From: an uncultured Collinsella sp.
Lineage (GTDB): Bacteria > Actinomycetota > Coriobacteriia > Coriobacteriales > Coriobacteriaceae
Direction: 5' to 3'
DNA: 64,000 bases
Assembly (NCBI GenBank): GCA_900757505.1
Contig: CAAEOE010000075.1
Location: 1 to 64,000, forward strand
Shown here: in pieces, positions 24,148 to 34,010 of the stretch
How positions within the stretch are numbered: position 1 is the stretch's first letter
How the letters are laid out: each line of letters opens with the position of its first letter
Notes under the pieces: generated by a model
What the model was told of the DNA's origin: nothing
The model's input: only the letters and a program-made list of their open reading frames with translations
Databases searched by the model: none
Program-made: the position numbers and the translations under genes

Positions 24148-24185
24148 AAGCGGCGGTCGTCCCATGTACGGGACGACCGCCGCTT
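24148..24185 (+). terminator. Terminator of the dhuD-dhuI operon
   Basis: AAGCGGCGGTCGTCCC pairs perfectly with GGGACGACCGCCGCTT around ATGTAC, followed by TTTT. Confidence 0.9.
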
Positions 24186-24242
24186 TTTGCTATCTACCGA
24201 CTGACGCCGCGGGGATAGGCCTCACATGCACCAAGGGGTTGA

Positions 24243-26192
24243 CTAGAGCTCGCAAGCAACCTTGTAGCCATCGCCGATGGCGTCGCGGATGTTGCCGCAC
24301 TTGTTGGCATCGCCCAACACGTGGGTGGTAACGCCGGCTGCAGCAAGGTCGTCGGCCAACTTGGTATTGGGACGATAGCCCATGGCAAGTACCAGCGTAT
24401 CGGCATCGGCGATGGTGTGGATCTCGCCGTCCTTTTCGTAGCTGATGGCATCCTCGGTAATCTCGGTCACCTTGGCCTCGGTCAGCACGTGGACACCCTT
24501 GGAGAGCATGCGCGTGATGAGCACCGCGCGACCGGCACCGCCCTCGTTGGCGGCAAGCGTCTTGGTCATCTCGATGACGGTGACATCGCGATTGGCCGGC
24601 GACAGGTCGTTGACCAGCGGGGCCAGGTAATCTGCCGTCTCGCAACCGACGGTGCCGCCGCCCACGATGACAATCTTCTTGCCCGGGAAAGCTTTGCCGC
24701 CCAGCAGGTCGTCAGCCGTCATGACCTGCTTAAATCCCTGCATGAAGGCCGGGGCGATGGGCTCGGCGCCATAGGCCAGGACGACCTCGTAGCCGGCGTA
24801 GTCACGCTGAATGTCCTCGGCAGTAAGCTCGGTGCCAAATACGCACTTCACGCCGACCTCGGCCAGGCGACGGTACTGATACTTGATCACGCGGGTGAGT
24901 TCCTGCTTTGCCGGCGGAACGGCCGCGATGCGCATCTCGCCACCCGGCTCGTCCTGCTTATCCACGAGCACTACGTTGTGGCCGCGCTTGGCAGCAATGT
25001 AGGCTGCCTCCATGCCCGCAGGACCAGCGCCCACAACCAGCACGTTCTTAGCCTCGGCGGCAGACTCGTAGCCGGCCTCGTCGCGCTCAACATCGGGATT
25101 GACGGTGCAGGAGATGCGCTTGCCAAACATAATGCCGTTCAGGCAGCGCAGGCAGCCGATGCAGGGGCGGATGTCGTCGGCGTTGCCGGCAGCGGCCTTA
25201 TTGCAGAACTCGGCATCGCACAGGTTGGCGCGGCCCATCATGCAGATGTCGGCGGCGCCGTCCTCGATCAGCTCCTCGGCGATCCAGGCCTCGTTGATAC
25301 GTCCGACGGTGGCGACGGGAATGTTGACGTGCTTTTTAATCTCGCGCGAGCAGGCGGCGTGCGAGGCCTGCTGCGTACCGGCGGCGGGAATCGCGGAGCC
25401 GCGCTTGATGGTGGTGCCGCCCGACACGTGAATCATGTCGACACCGGCCTTCTCCAGGCGACGCGAGACGTAAATCATGTCGTTGAGGGTCAGGCCGCCA
25501 TCGGTGTACTCATCGCCCGAGATACGAACGTCGATGATAAAGTCCTTGCCGCAGCGCTCGCGAATCTCGGCGATGACCTCGAGCAAAAAGCGCATGCGGG
25601 CGTCGAGCGAGCCGCCGTACTCATCGGTACGCTTGTTATAGAGCGGGGTCAAGAAACCGCCGAGCATGCCGTGGGCGTGCGCCGCATGGACCTCGACGCC
25701 ATCGACACCGGCCTTCTGCATACGCACGGCAGCGTCGCCAAACTGATGCGTGAGCTCGTGAATCTCGTCGACCGTGATAGGACGCGGTGCCTCACGGGCA
25801 TAGGACGGTCCCACGAAGGACGGAGCGATCAGGCGCGGCGTGCCCGGAATGTTAAAGGCCATATAGGCGGGGTGGAAGAGCTGCGGCATGATCTTGCAGC
25901 CATACTCGTGGACGGCCGCGGCGAGCTTTTCCCAGCCAGGGATAAACGTGTCGTCGTAGCAGCACATGTCACCCGGCAGATAGGTATAGGTAGGCTCGAC
26001 CGTCACGACCTCGGTGATGATGAGGCCCACGCCGCCCTTGGCGCGGGCACGGTAATGATCGACCAGATCGTCGGTCACATAGCCATGATCGGCCAGGTTG
26101 GTGGACACCGGCGGCATAAAGACGCGGTTCTTGACCTCGGTCGTACCGACCTTGATCGGGCTAAAGAGCATCGGGTAGGCGGAGGACTCCAT
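24243..26192 (-). CDS. Old-yellow-enzyme-type FMN/FAD/4Fe-4S reductase (FadH / enoate reductase-like)
   Basis: The 649-residue flavoprotein has an N-terminal TIM barrel (NRVFMPPVSTN, VDGVEVHAAHAHGMLGGFLTP, DVRISGDEY) with FMN, a 4Fe-4S site CIGCLRCLNG...ISCTVNP near 335-355, and C-terminal FAD (VVGAGPAGMEAAYIAAKRG) and NAD(P) (IVGGGTVGCETADYL) domains. The architecture is that of 2,4-dienoyl-CoA reductase and gut enoate and bile-acid or steroid reductases. The substrate is uncertain; BaiH-like or dietary enoate reduction is possible. It is a single-gene unit with its own ribosome site (GAAAGGAACC). Confidence 0.85.
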   Translation of the reverse strand: MESSAYPMLFSPIKVGTTEVKNRVFMPPVSTNLADHGYVTDDLVDHYRARAKGGVGLIITEVVTVEPTYTYLPGDMCCYDDTFIPGWEKLAAAVHEYGCKIMPQLFHPAYMAFNIPGTPRLIAPSFVGPSYAREAPRPITVDEIHELTHQFGDAAVRMQKAGVDGVEVHAAHAHGMLGGFLTPLYNKRTDEYGGSLDARMRFLLEVIAEIRERCGKDFIIDVRISGDEYTDGGLTLNDMIYVSRRLEKAGVDMIHVSGGTTIKRGSAIPAAGTQQASHAACSREIKKHVNIPVATVGRINEAWIAEELIEDGAADICMMGRANLCDAEFCNKAAAGNADDIRPCIGCLRCLNGIMFGKRISCTVNPDVERDEAGYESAAEAKNVLVVGAGPAGMEAAYIAAKRGHNVVLVDKQDEPGGEMRIAAVPPAKQELTRVIKYQYRRLAEVGVKCVFGTELTAEDIQRDYAGYEVVLAYGAEPIAPAFMQGFKQVMTADDLLGGKAFPGKKIVIVGGGTVGCETADYLAPLVNDLSPANRDVTVIEMTKTLAANEGGAGRAVLITRMLSKGVHVLTEAKVTEITEDAISYEKDGEIHTIADADTLVLAMGYRPNTKLADDLAAAGVTTHVLGDANKCGNIRDAIGDGYKVACEL

Positions 26193-26303
26193 ACAGGGTT
26201 CCTTTCATTTGAGCCGCTCGGCGGCAGTTGCTGACGTACCTATCGTACCAGCAACTGCACAACACCCGACCGCACGCGCTCCCCTAGTCTCTGCTCAACC
26301 CCC

Positions 26304-26420
26304 AAAAAGTTGCGGTGGAATACGGAGTAGATAAGGCTTTTGACAGCCAAAACAGTCCGTATTTCACCGCAACTGATGGGCGGGGTGGAATTGAGGGCTC
26401 AGATAGTCAGTCATGCCCTC
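26304..26420. repeat. Left direct repeat flanking kdp, including 67-bp palindrome copy 4
   Basis: 26308-26374 is the palindrome, and it is identical to 34722-34788 except for one base in the centre (ATAAGG against ATGAGG). Similarity continues to about 26420 and includes a degenerate remnant of the last codons of the GltD-like gene (EGMTDYL against EGMTTYL on the minus strand). Both copies have the same orientation. Confidence 0.75.
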
Positions 26421-26437
26421 ATCCGCCGCTCCTTCAC

Positions 26438-27028
26438 CTACAGCACGCCGTCCAGCATAAGGTTCACCTTGAGCACGTTGACCGTGGGCTCGCCGAACAC
26501 GCCGAGGAAACGACCCTTGGTGCACGCGGCGATGATGTCGTGCACCTCGTCCTCACTTTTGCCCGTGGCTTTGGCAAGGCGCGGGACCTGGTACTCGGCG
26601 GCATCCGGAGAGATCTCCGGGTCGAGGCCGGACCCCGAACACGTCACCAGGTCGACGGGCACAGCGTCCATATCGGCATCGGGATTGGCGGCGCGAATCT
26701 TCTTCACGCGCGCATCTATCAGCTGCCGATACTCCTCACTCGCCGGGGACAGGTTGGACGGGGCACCATACGCCATGAGTTCGCCGTCTTCGCCTTCGAC
26801 AATTGACACGTTCTGGATACGACCCCACGTGTGGGCTTCATCATCGAAGTTCTGGCCGATGAGCTCGGAACCCACAACCTTGCCGTCGACCGTAATAAGC
26901 GATCCGTTCGCCTGGTACGGAAACGCAAGCTGCGCGACGCCGGTCACCACGAGCGTGTATCCCAGGCCGCAGACGATGGTAAACAGCGCGAACACGCCAA
27001 GTGCGCGCGATGCGATACCTTTGAACAT
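26438..27028 (-). CDS. kdpC: Potassium-transporting ATPase KdpC subunit
   Basis: The 196-residue protein has one N-terminal helix (LGVFALFTIVCGLGYTLVVTG) and a periplasm-side domain with LIGQNF, WGRIQ and the conserved DLVTCSGSGLDPEISP, then YQVPRLAKATG and NVLKVNLMLD at the end. It stabilises the KdpAB complex. It follows kdpB by 12 bases, in the order kdpF-A-B-C. The stop lies only 18 bases from the left direct repeat. Confidence 0.95.
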   Translation of the reverse strand: MFKGIASRALGVFALFTIVCGLGYTLVVTGVAQLAFPYQANGSLITVDGKVVGSELIGQNFDDEAHTWGRIQNVSIVEGEDGELMAYGAPSNLSPASEEYRQLIDARVKKIRAANPDADMDAVPVDLVTCSGSGLDPEISPDAAEYQVPRLAKATGKSEDEVHDIIAACTKGRFLGVFGEPTVNVLKVNLMLDGVL

Positions 27029-27040
27029 ACAAACCTCCGT

Positions 27041-29101
27041 CTACATCATGCCAATGCCGAACAAGGCCAGCAGCATGTCGATAATCTTGATGAATACGAA
27101 CGGCGCCACGATACCGCCCAGACCCCACACCAGCAGGTTGTGGGTCAGCAGTTGGCCGGACGAAAGCTCGCGGTACTTCACGCCTTTCAGGGCGGCAGGA
27201 ATCAGCGCGACGATGACCAGCGCGTTGTAGATAATGGCGGACAGCACGGCAGTCAACGGGCTGGTGAGCCCCAGGATGTTGAGAGCGTCCAACCCGGGGT
27301 AGATCGGCGAGAATAGCGCCGGGATAATGGCGAAATACTTGGCGACGTCGTTGGCGACCGAGAAGGTCGTGAGCGAGCCGCGGGTCATGAGCAGTTGCTT
27401 GCCGATACGCACGATATCGATGAGCTTGGTGGGGCTGGAGTCGAGGTCGACCATGTTGCCGGCCTCCTTGGCAGCCTGGGTTCCCGTGTTCATGGCCACG
27501 GCGACATCCGCCTGCGCCAGCGCCGGCGCGTCGTTGGTGCCGTCGCCGGTCATCGCGACCAGATGGCCCTCATGCTGGAACGCGCGGATCTTCTCGAGCT
27601 TGCCCTCGGGGGTGGCCTCGGCCAGGAAGTCGTCCACGCCCGCCTCGGCTGCGATGGCGGCGGCCGTCAGCGGATTATCACCCGTCACCATGATGGTCTT
27701 GATACCCATGCGGCGCAGGTCGGCGAACTTCTCCTTCACGCCGGACTTGATGATGTCCTTAAGGTAGACGACGCCCAGCACACGTCGGTCCTTTGCCACG
27801 ACCAACGGGGTGCCGCCCACCTTCGCAATACGTTCGACGGCCTCGTCGCACTCCTTCGAAAACACTCCTCCGGCAGCCTCCACATAAGCGCGAACGGAAT
27901 CGGCCGCACCCTTGCGAATCTCGCTGTCGGCGTAGTTCACACCGGACATGCGGGTCGCCGCGGTGAAGGGGATGAACTCCATGCCCTTATCCTCGAGTGT
28001 GCGGCCGCGCAGCCCAAACTGCTCCTTGGCGAGCACGACGATGGAGCGGCCCTCGGGGGTCTCATCCGCCAGAGAGGACAGCTGCGCGGCATCGGCGAGT
28101 TCTGCCGGATCGACACCGTCGACCGGAATGAACTCAGCGGCCTGGCGGTTGCCCAAGGTGATGGTACCGGTCTTATCGAGCATGAGGATGTCGACGTCGC
28201 CGGCGGCCTCGATGGCGCGGCCGGACATGGCCAGCACGTTGGCCTCGTTCAGTCGGCTCATGCCGGCGATGCCAATGGCGGACAGCAGCGCACCAATGGT
28301 GGTGGGCGCCAGACAGACGAGCAAGGCAACGAGCGTGGTCACAGCGGTGGGATTCGCCATACCGTTGAGCCCTGCAGAGAAACTCGAGTAGCAATACAGT
28401 GCGATCGTCACGAGGATGAAGATGACGGACAGAGCAACCAGAAAGATCTCGAGCGCGACCTCGTTGGGGGTCTTCTTGCGGGCGGCGCCCTCGACCATGG
28501 CGATCATCTTATCCAGGAAGCTCTGGCCAGGCTCGCTGGTAATTTTCACCACAATCCAATCGGAAAGCACGGTAGTGCCGCCAGTGACGGCAGAACGGTC
28601 GCCGCCAGCCTCACGAACCACGGGTGCAGACTCGCCGGTGATGGCCGACTCATCAACCGAGGCGGCACCCTCGATGACATCGCCGTCTCCCGGAATCTGC
28701 TCGCCGGCGCGCACGACCACCAGATCCCCGCGTGAGAGCTCGGTACCGGGAACGACCGTGAAACGGTCCTTATCCTCGACGGACTCGATGCGATGGGCCT
28801 CGACGTCCTTTTTCGCCGCGCGCAGGGAATCTGCCTGCGCCTTACCGCGGCCCTCGGCAAGCGCCTCGGCAAAATTTGAAAAGAGGTCGGTCAGCCAGAG
28901 AATGACGGCAATGGCGATCACATAGTACGTGGGGACGTCGGCGTCCTGTACCCCAATAATTGAGGCGATAGCCAGAATGGAGGTCATGGCGGCCGACAGC
29001 CACACCAGGAACATGACCGGGTTTTGGACCTGGACACGGGGGTCAAGCTTGGCAAATGAATCGCGCACCGCGCGGCTCATCATGTCTTTTTGCATAGCCA
29101 T
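27041..29101 (-). CDS. kdpB: Potassium-transporting ATPase KdpB subunit (P-type ATPase)
   Basis: The 686-residue P-type ATPase shows the phosphorylation motif LDKTGTITLGN near residue 310, TGES in DESAITGESAP, MVTGDNPLTAAAIA and MTGDGTNDAPALAQADV. It hydrolyses ATP to drive K+ uptake with KdpA under potassium starvation. The length is normal and no key residue is missing. Ribosome site present; the gene starts 15 bases after kdpA. Confidence 0.97.
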   Translation of the reverse strand: MAMQKDMMSRAVRDSFAKLDPRVQVQNPVMFLVWLSAAMTSILAIASIIGVQDADVPTYYVIAIAVILWLTDLFSNFAEALAEGRGKAQADSLRAAKKDVEAHRIESVEDKDRFTVVPGTELSRGDLVVVRAGEQIPGDGDVIEGAASVDESAITGESAPVVREAGGDRSAVTGGTTVLSDWIVVKITSEPGQSFLDKMIAMVEGAARKKTPNEVALEIFLVALSVIFILVTIALYCYSSFSAGLNGMANPTAVTTLVALLVCLAPTTIGALLSAIGIAGMSRLNEANVLAMSGRAIEAAGDVDILMLDKTGTITLGNRQAAEFIPVDGVDPAELADAAQLSSLADETPEGRSIVVLAKEQFGLRGRTLEDKGMEFIPFTAATRMSGVNYADSEIRKGAADSVRAYVEAAGGVFSKECDEAVERIAKVGGTPLVVAKDRRVLGVVYLKDIIKSGVKEKFADLRRMGIKTIMVTGDNPLTAAAIAAEAGVDDFLAEATPEGKLEKIRAFQHEGHLVAMTGDGTNDAPALAQADVAVAMNTGTQAAKEAGNMVDLDSSPTKLIDIVRIGKQLLMTRGSLTTFSVANDVAKYFAIIPALFSPIYPGLDALNILGLTSPLTAVLSAIIYNALVIVALIPAALKGVKYRELSSGQLLTHNLLVWGLGGIVAPFVFIKIIDMLLALFGIGMM

Positions 29102-29116
29102 AAATCTGCGACTCCT

Positions 29117-30940
29117 TTACGCAACCATCTGGAAGAATTCGGCAACGGGACCAAGCGCCAACGCCGGGAAGAAGCTCAGGGCGCCAATCAGCAGAACGAC
29201 GAATACCAGCAGGAACACGAACATGGCATTGGTGGTGGAAAGCGTGCCGGCGCCCTCGGCGACCTTGCCCTTCTCGGCCAGCGAGCCCGCGATGGCGAGC
29301 GTGCCCGCAATCGGCAGGAACCGCGCGAACAGCATCTCGATACCCAGCAGCACGTTGATCCACGGGATGTTGCAGTTCATGCCGGCGAATGAGGAGCCGT
29401 TGTTGCCGCCAGCCGAAGTAAGGGTGTACAGGACCTCGGAGAAGCCATGCGCCCCGCCGTTGTTGAGTTGGTCGACAAGACCGGGCACCATGCAGGCGAT
29501 AGTGGAGCTCACCAGAATGGCGAACGGGGTGGCGAGACACAGAACCACCGCCCAGCGCATCTCGGTCGGCTCGATCTTCTTGCCCAGGAACTCGGGCGTG
29601 CGGCCGACCATAAGGCCGGCGATAAATACCGTGAGGATGGCGAAGCCGATCATGCCGTACAGGCCGCAGCCCACGCCGCCGAACACCACCTCGCCCAGCG
29701 CTATCTGGAGCATCTGGACAAACCCGCCGAGCGGGGTGTAGGAGTCGTGCATGGAGTTGACCGAGCCGTTGGAAGCAGCCGTCGTGAAAGCGGACCAGGT
29801 AGAAGAGGAGGCGATGCCAAAGCGGCTCTCCTTGCCCTCCATGTTGCCGCCCGCCTGGCCATCGGTCATCTCGATGTTGACCGCGCCGCCATCTGCCAGC
29901 TGCGGCGTACCCATATGCTCGTTAACGGCGATGATGCCGGTAAAGACCACGAGCAGGATAAACATCGCCGCGAAGATGGCCTTGCCCTGCCTGGCATTCT
30001 TGACACCGATGCCGAAAGTGAAGCAGCAGGCGACCGGAATCAGCAGCAAGCTGGTCATCTCGATGATGTTGGTGAAGGCATTGGGGTTCTCATACGGATG
30101 CGCAGAGCTCGCGCCAAAGAAGCCGCCGCCGTTGGTGCCGGATTGTTTGATGGCAACCTGGCTGGCCGCAGGACCCTGGGGCAAAAACTGCTCGGTGACC
30201 ACGCGGGCGCCCTCGACGACCTTGCCGTCGACCTTGACCGTGTCGCCCTCGATCTGGGCGCCGTCGATGACGCTCCAACCGCCGTCTGCATTAGGCTGGA
30301 CAGCAACGGGCTCTACGAGCTCAGCCTTCTGAGCCGGCTGAAAATTGGAGATAACGCCACCGGCAGCCAGGCAGATGCCGAACACGAGGTTCAGCGGGAT
30401 GAGCACATACAGGACGGTGCGGGTGAGGTCGACCCAGAAGGAACCCAGACCCTGCTCCTTGACCTGACGGAAACCGCGGATGAGCGCGAACATGACCGCA
30501 ATACCGGTGCCGGCGGACAAGAAGTTTTGCACGGTGAGGCCCATGAACTGCACAAAGTAGGACAGGGTGGTCTCACCGGAATAGGATTGCCAGTTGGTGT
30601 TGGTTATGAAGGAAGCAGCCGTATTGAACGACAGGTCCCATGACACACCCGGCAGGTGCTGGGGATTGCCTGGCAAGAAAGACTGAAGCACCTGGAGTGC
30701 CACAAGAGCCACGAGGCCGATCCCCGAAAAGACCAGCACGCTCGCCAGATAGCGCCTACACCCCATCTGCTCTGCCGCGTCGATGCGAAGCAGACGATAG
30801 ACGCCACGCTCCACAGGAGCAATCACAGGCGACAGGAACGTATGCTCACCATCCATGATATGGGCCATGAACCGACCGAGCGGAACGGCCAAGACGACGA
30901 GCACGGCAAAGTACAAGATGTACTGAATCGCAGCATCCAT
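29117..30940 (-). CDS. kdpA: Potassium-transporting ATPase KdpA subunit
   Basis: The 607-residue channel-like subunit has about ten helices and four selectivity-filter-type loops, including NTNWQSY, SGTNGGGFFGA and SAGGNNGSSFAG. It conducts K+ for KdpB. The ATG lies 3 bases past the kdpF stop, with GAGGAG inside kdpF. It is slightly longer than the E. coli protein (557 residues), mostly in an extracytoplasmic loop around residues 215-265 rich in charged and Val residues. Confidence 0.96.
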   Translation of the reverse strand: MDAAIQYILYFAVLVVLAVPLGRFMAHIMDGEHTFLSPVIAPVERGVYRLLRIDAAEQMGCRRYLASVLVFSGIGLVALVALQVLQSFLPGNPQHLPGVSWDLSFNTAASFITNTNWQSYSGETTLSYFVQFMGLTVQNFLSAGTGIAVMFALIRGFRQVKEQGLGSFWVDLTRTVLYVLIPLNLVFGICLAAGGVISNFQPAQKAELVEPVAVQPNADGGWSVIDGAQIEGDTVKVDGKVVEGARVVTEQFLPQGPAASQVAIKQSGTNGGGFFGASSAHPYENPNAFTNIIEMTSLLLIPVACCFTFGIGVKNARQGKAIFAAMFILLVVFTGIIAVNEHMGTPQLADGGAVNIEMTDGQAGGNMEGKESRFGIASSSTWSAFTTAASNGSVNSMHDSYTPLGGFVQMLQIALGEVVFGGVGCGLYGMIGFAILTVFIAGLMVGRTPEFLGKKIEPTEMRWAVVLCLATPFAILVSSTIACMVPGLVDQLNNGGAHGFSEVLYTLTSAGGNNGSSFAGMNCNIPWINVLLGIEMLFARFLPIAGTLAIAGSLAEKGKVAEGAGTLSTTNAMFVFLLVFVVLLIGALSFFPALALGPVAEFFQMVA

Positions 30941-30943
30941 AGT

Positions 30944-31030
30944 TTACGAATCACTCCTCATCAGAATGTAGATGTAATAGATAAAGAGTCCAATGCAGAC
31001 GACTCCGATGATGGGACTGAGGATGTCCAT
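30944..31030 (-). CDS. kdpF: KdpF small membrane subunit
   Basis: An ATG with AAAGGGG ahead opens a 28-residue peptide with one hydrophobic helix (ILSPIIGVVCIGLFIYYIYI) and a short charged tail. Length and position before kdpA match KdpF, a stabiliser of the complex. Confidence 0.85.
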   Translation of the reverse strand: MDILSPIIGVVCIGLFIYYIYILMRSDS

Positions 31031-31142
31031 TTACCGCCCCTTTCACGCGCGGTCCGATGTCTCGGACGCCTGCTCTCGCAAGCGTCTGGGGACAGTAAAC
31101 GCTTCTAGGAATTAAAGAGGCGTGAGGGCCGGGGCCCACGTC

Positions 31143-31202
31143 CTTAAGATGCCGTAAAGATGCAGGTAGAAAGCACTATTGCGGCTGCAGTGCGCCTATA
31201 CT
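31143..31202. promoter_or_regulatory. Divergent kdpF / kdpD promoter region with tandem half-sites
   Basis: AAGATGC occurs at 31146-31152 and 31157-31163, 11 bp apart in direct orientation, the spacing OmpR-type regulators such as KdpE prefer. A TATACT box for kdpD lies at about 31198-31203. The 244-base gap also has a GGGGCC-rich stretch near 31118 and no ORF. Confidence 0.5.
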
Positions 31203-31274
31203 CGACCTCGCGAGCATACAGTGGCGTCCTCACCGCGTATGCACGCATGGACAACGCTTCAGAAAGGCTACGCT

Positions 31275-34010
31275 ATGCAGCGCGACGCATCGGACACTCG
31301 CGTCAATCCAGACCTCATCCTCAAGGCAATTGAGAAAGACGAGGTCGCCGATGACGCTCGAACCAGCCGGGGACACCTCAAGATTTTCTTTGGCTACGCT
31401 GCCGGCGCAGGCAAAACCTATGCGATGCTTCAAGCCGCCCACGCCGCCAAGCGGCGAGGTGTTGACGTCGTCGCGGGGTACATTGAGCCGCACGAACGTC
31501 CGGCAACTGCCCATCTTGCACAAGGGCTTGAGAACGTGCCCTGTAAACTCATCGAGCACAACGGCATTGCGCTCAGCGAGTTCGATCTAGATGCGGCTAT
31601 CGAACGCGCCCCTCAGCTCATCCTTGTCGACGAGCTCGCCCATACGAATGCGCCGGGGTCTCGCCACGACAAACGCTATCGAGACGTCGAGGAACTTCTA
31701 CATGCGGGCATCGACGTCTATACGACCGTGAACGTTCAGCATATCGAGAGCCTAAACGACATGGTTGCATCCATCACCGGCGTTGTCGTGAGCGAACGAA
31801 TCCCCGACCGTATCTTCGATGATGCCGACCAGGTCGAGCTCGTCGACATAGAGCCCGAAGACCTACTTGAGCGCCTTCGCGCCGGCCTCGTCTACCGTCC
31901 CGCGCAAGCCGACCGAGCGCAACAGCATTTTTTTACCGTCGAGAACCTCACCGCACTCCGAGAAATCGCGCTGCGCCGCTGCGCCGATCGCACCGGCCAC
32001 CTCACAGACGCCGCACGCGTGCTGGGAAACCGTGACTACTACACCAGGGAGCGTATCTTAGTCTGTGTCTCCCCGGCGCCGACCAATCCCCGCATCGTCC
32101 GTGCCGCCGCGCGCATGGCGAAAGCGTTTCGCAGCGAGCTCGTCGCCCTGTTCGTAGAGAGCCCGCACACGCAAGCCATGAGCGATAATGAGCGTACCAA
32201 GCTTGCAGCCAATATCGCCCTAGCCGAGCAGCTCGGAGCACATATGGAAACCGTCTATGGCGACGACATCGCGTTTCAGATCTCCGAGTTCGCGCGCCTG
32301 TCGGGTATTTCGAAGATCGTCATGGGGCGCACGGGCGAGCACAGCAGCGTCCGTCAGGCCCTCTTCGGCCGCAAATCTCTCGTAGAACAGCTCATAACAT
32401 TCGCCCCGAACCTCGACATTTACATCATTCCAGACCAGTCGACTCCGCCCTCCCGACCCAAAGGACGCCGCCATGCGCTCGCCCTGCAGCCGCCCAACAG
32501 CCGAAACGTGCTTCGCACGCTGGTCCTCTCTCTTGCCGCCACGGCGATCGGCACGGCTTTCCGCCATCTAGGATTTGCCGATTCCAGCATCATATCCCTC
32601 TATATCCTCACGGCCCTGCTGACCGCCGTCACCACGACGGGGCGTATCTGCACGATCGTATCGAGCGTGCTCTCTGTAGTGCTTTACAACTTCTGCTTCG
32701 TCACGCCTCTGTTTTCGCTCGCCAGCTACGACCGAAGCTATCTGGTCACGTTCGGCATCATGTTCGCTACCGCTATGGTCGCCGGCGAGTTAACTGCGCG
32801 CATCGCCGACAACGCCCGTACATCCGCCGAGAACGCATTCAAAACGCGTGTACTCCTCGAAACGAACCAGCTCTTGCAGCAATCCCATAGCGCGGAGGAG
32901 TGCGCCCGCGTCGCCATGAACCAACTCGTCAAACTGCTAAAACTCGACGTGGTCTTCTACCCCGCCGAACACGGCACGCTCGGCAAGGCGCTCTATGAGT
33001 CCGCTGGCACCGAAAACCGATCCGCGTCGCTGCTCACCGACTACGAGCGCGCCGTTGCAACCTGGACCTACACCAACAACAAGCGCGCGGGCGCAAGCAC
33101 GCGGACCCTGCCTGAGGCGCGCTGTCTCTACCTCGCGGTTCGCACCGGCGACAAGGTATTCGGTGTCATCGGCATCGCCCTGGAGGGGCGCGAGATCGAA
33201 GCCTTCGAGCATTCGATCGTCCTATCTATCGTAGGTGAATGCGCCTTGGCGCTCGAAAGCGACCGGGCGGCGCAAGAGCGCGAAGAGGCTGCGGTCTTGG
33301 CGAAAAACGAGCAGCTGCGCGCCAACCTTTTGCGCTCCATCGGCCACGATTTGAGGACACCCCTCACGGCTATATCCGGATCTGCGGCAATCCTTCGGAA
33401 GAGCGACGAGAAGCTCAGCCTCGAACAACGCTGCGATCTTACCGATGCCATCTACGACGATTCCCTCTGGCTTATCGATACCGTGGAGAACCTCCTCGCC
33501 ATCACACGCGTCGAGGACGGCACCATTCGCCTCAACTTCACATCCGAGCTCATCGACGAGGTCATCGAGGCCGCCCTCAGCCATGTCGCCCAAGCATCGC
33601 ATGGACGTGCCGTCACCATCGAGCACACTGACGACATCCTGCTGGTACACATCGACGTCCATCTCATCATGCAGGTGCTTACGAATCTCATCATGAACGC
33701 CTTCAAATACACGCCCGAGGACTCGACTGTCACCATCAGCGCACGTCGCGAGGGCGCGTTCGTCGTGGTGGACGTCGCAGACGATGGACCGGGTGTGGCA
33801 GACTGCGACAAGCCTCATATCTTTGAGCGCTTCTTCACCTCAAGCAATACGCAGCCCGTGGATTCGCGTCGAAGCATCGGCCTTGGGCTGTCGCTCTGCC
33901 GCTCCATCGTGGAGGCGCATGGCGGCGTCATCGAAGTTCGCGACAACCACCCCCATGGGGCCGTCTTCCGTTTTACCCTGCCCGCCGAGGAGATCGAGAT
34001 TCATGAATAA
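31275..34010 (+). CDS. kdpD: Osmosensitive K+ channel sensor histidine kinase KdpD
   Basis: The 911-residue protein begins with the KdpD domain (Walker A GYAAGAGKTYAM, Walker B LILVDELAHTNAPGS), then a Usp domain (RILVCVSPAPTNPRIVRAAARMA), four helices in the middle (around 425-530), a GAF domain, and the kinase with His in GHDLRTPLTAISG, N-box NLIMNAFKYT, DDGPGV and GLGLSLCRSIV. The ATG at 31275 has AGAAAGG; an upstream in-frame ATG at 31179 lacks one. It overlaps kdpE by 8 bases. It senses K+ limitation and phosphorylates KdpE. Confidence 0.96.
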   Translation: MQRDASDTRVNPDLILKAIEKDEVADDARTSRGHLKIFFGYAAGAGKTYAMLQAAHAAKRRGVDVVAGYIEPHERPATAHLAQGLENVPCKLIEHNGIALSEFDLDAAIERAPQLILVDELAHTNAPGSRHDKRYRDVEELLHAGIDVYTTVNVQHIESLNDMVASITGVVVSERIPDRIFDDADQVELVDIEPEDLLERLRAGLVYRPAQADRAQQHFFTVENLTALREIALRRCADRTGHLTDAARVLGNRDYYTRERILVCVSPAPTNPRIVRAAARMAKAFRSELVALFVESPHTQAMSDNERTKLAANIALAEQLGAHMETVYGDDIAFQISEFARLSGISKIVMGRTGEHSSVRQALFGRKSLVEQLITFAPNLDIYIIPDQSTPPSRPKGRRHALALQPPNSRNVLRTLVLSLAATAIGTAFRHLGFADSSIISLYILTALLTAVTTTGRICTIVSSVLSVVLYNFCFVTPLFSLASYDRSYLVTFGIMFATAMVAGELTARIADNARTSAENAFKTRVLLETNQLLQQSHSAEECARVAMNQLVKLLKLDVVFYPAEHGTLGKALYESAGTENRSASLLTDYERAVATWTYTNNKRAGASTRTLPEARCLYLAVRTGDKVFGVIGIALEGREIEAFEHSIVLSIVGECALALESDRAAQEREEAAVLAKNEQLRANLLRSIGHDLRTPLTAISGSAAILRKSDEKLSLEQRCDLTDAIYDDSLWLIDTVENLLAITRVEDGTIRLNFTSELIDEVIEAALSHVAQASHGRAVTIEHTDDILLVHIDVHLIMQVLTNLIMNAFKYTPEDSTVTISARREGAFVVVDVADDGPGVADCDKPHIFERFFTSSNTQPVDSRRSIGLGLSLCRSIVEAHGGVIEVRDNHPHGAVFRFTLPAEEIEIHE

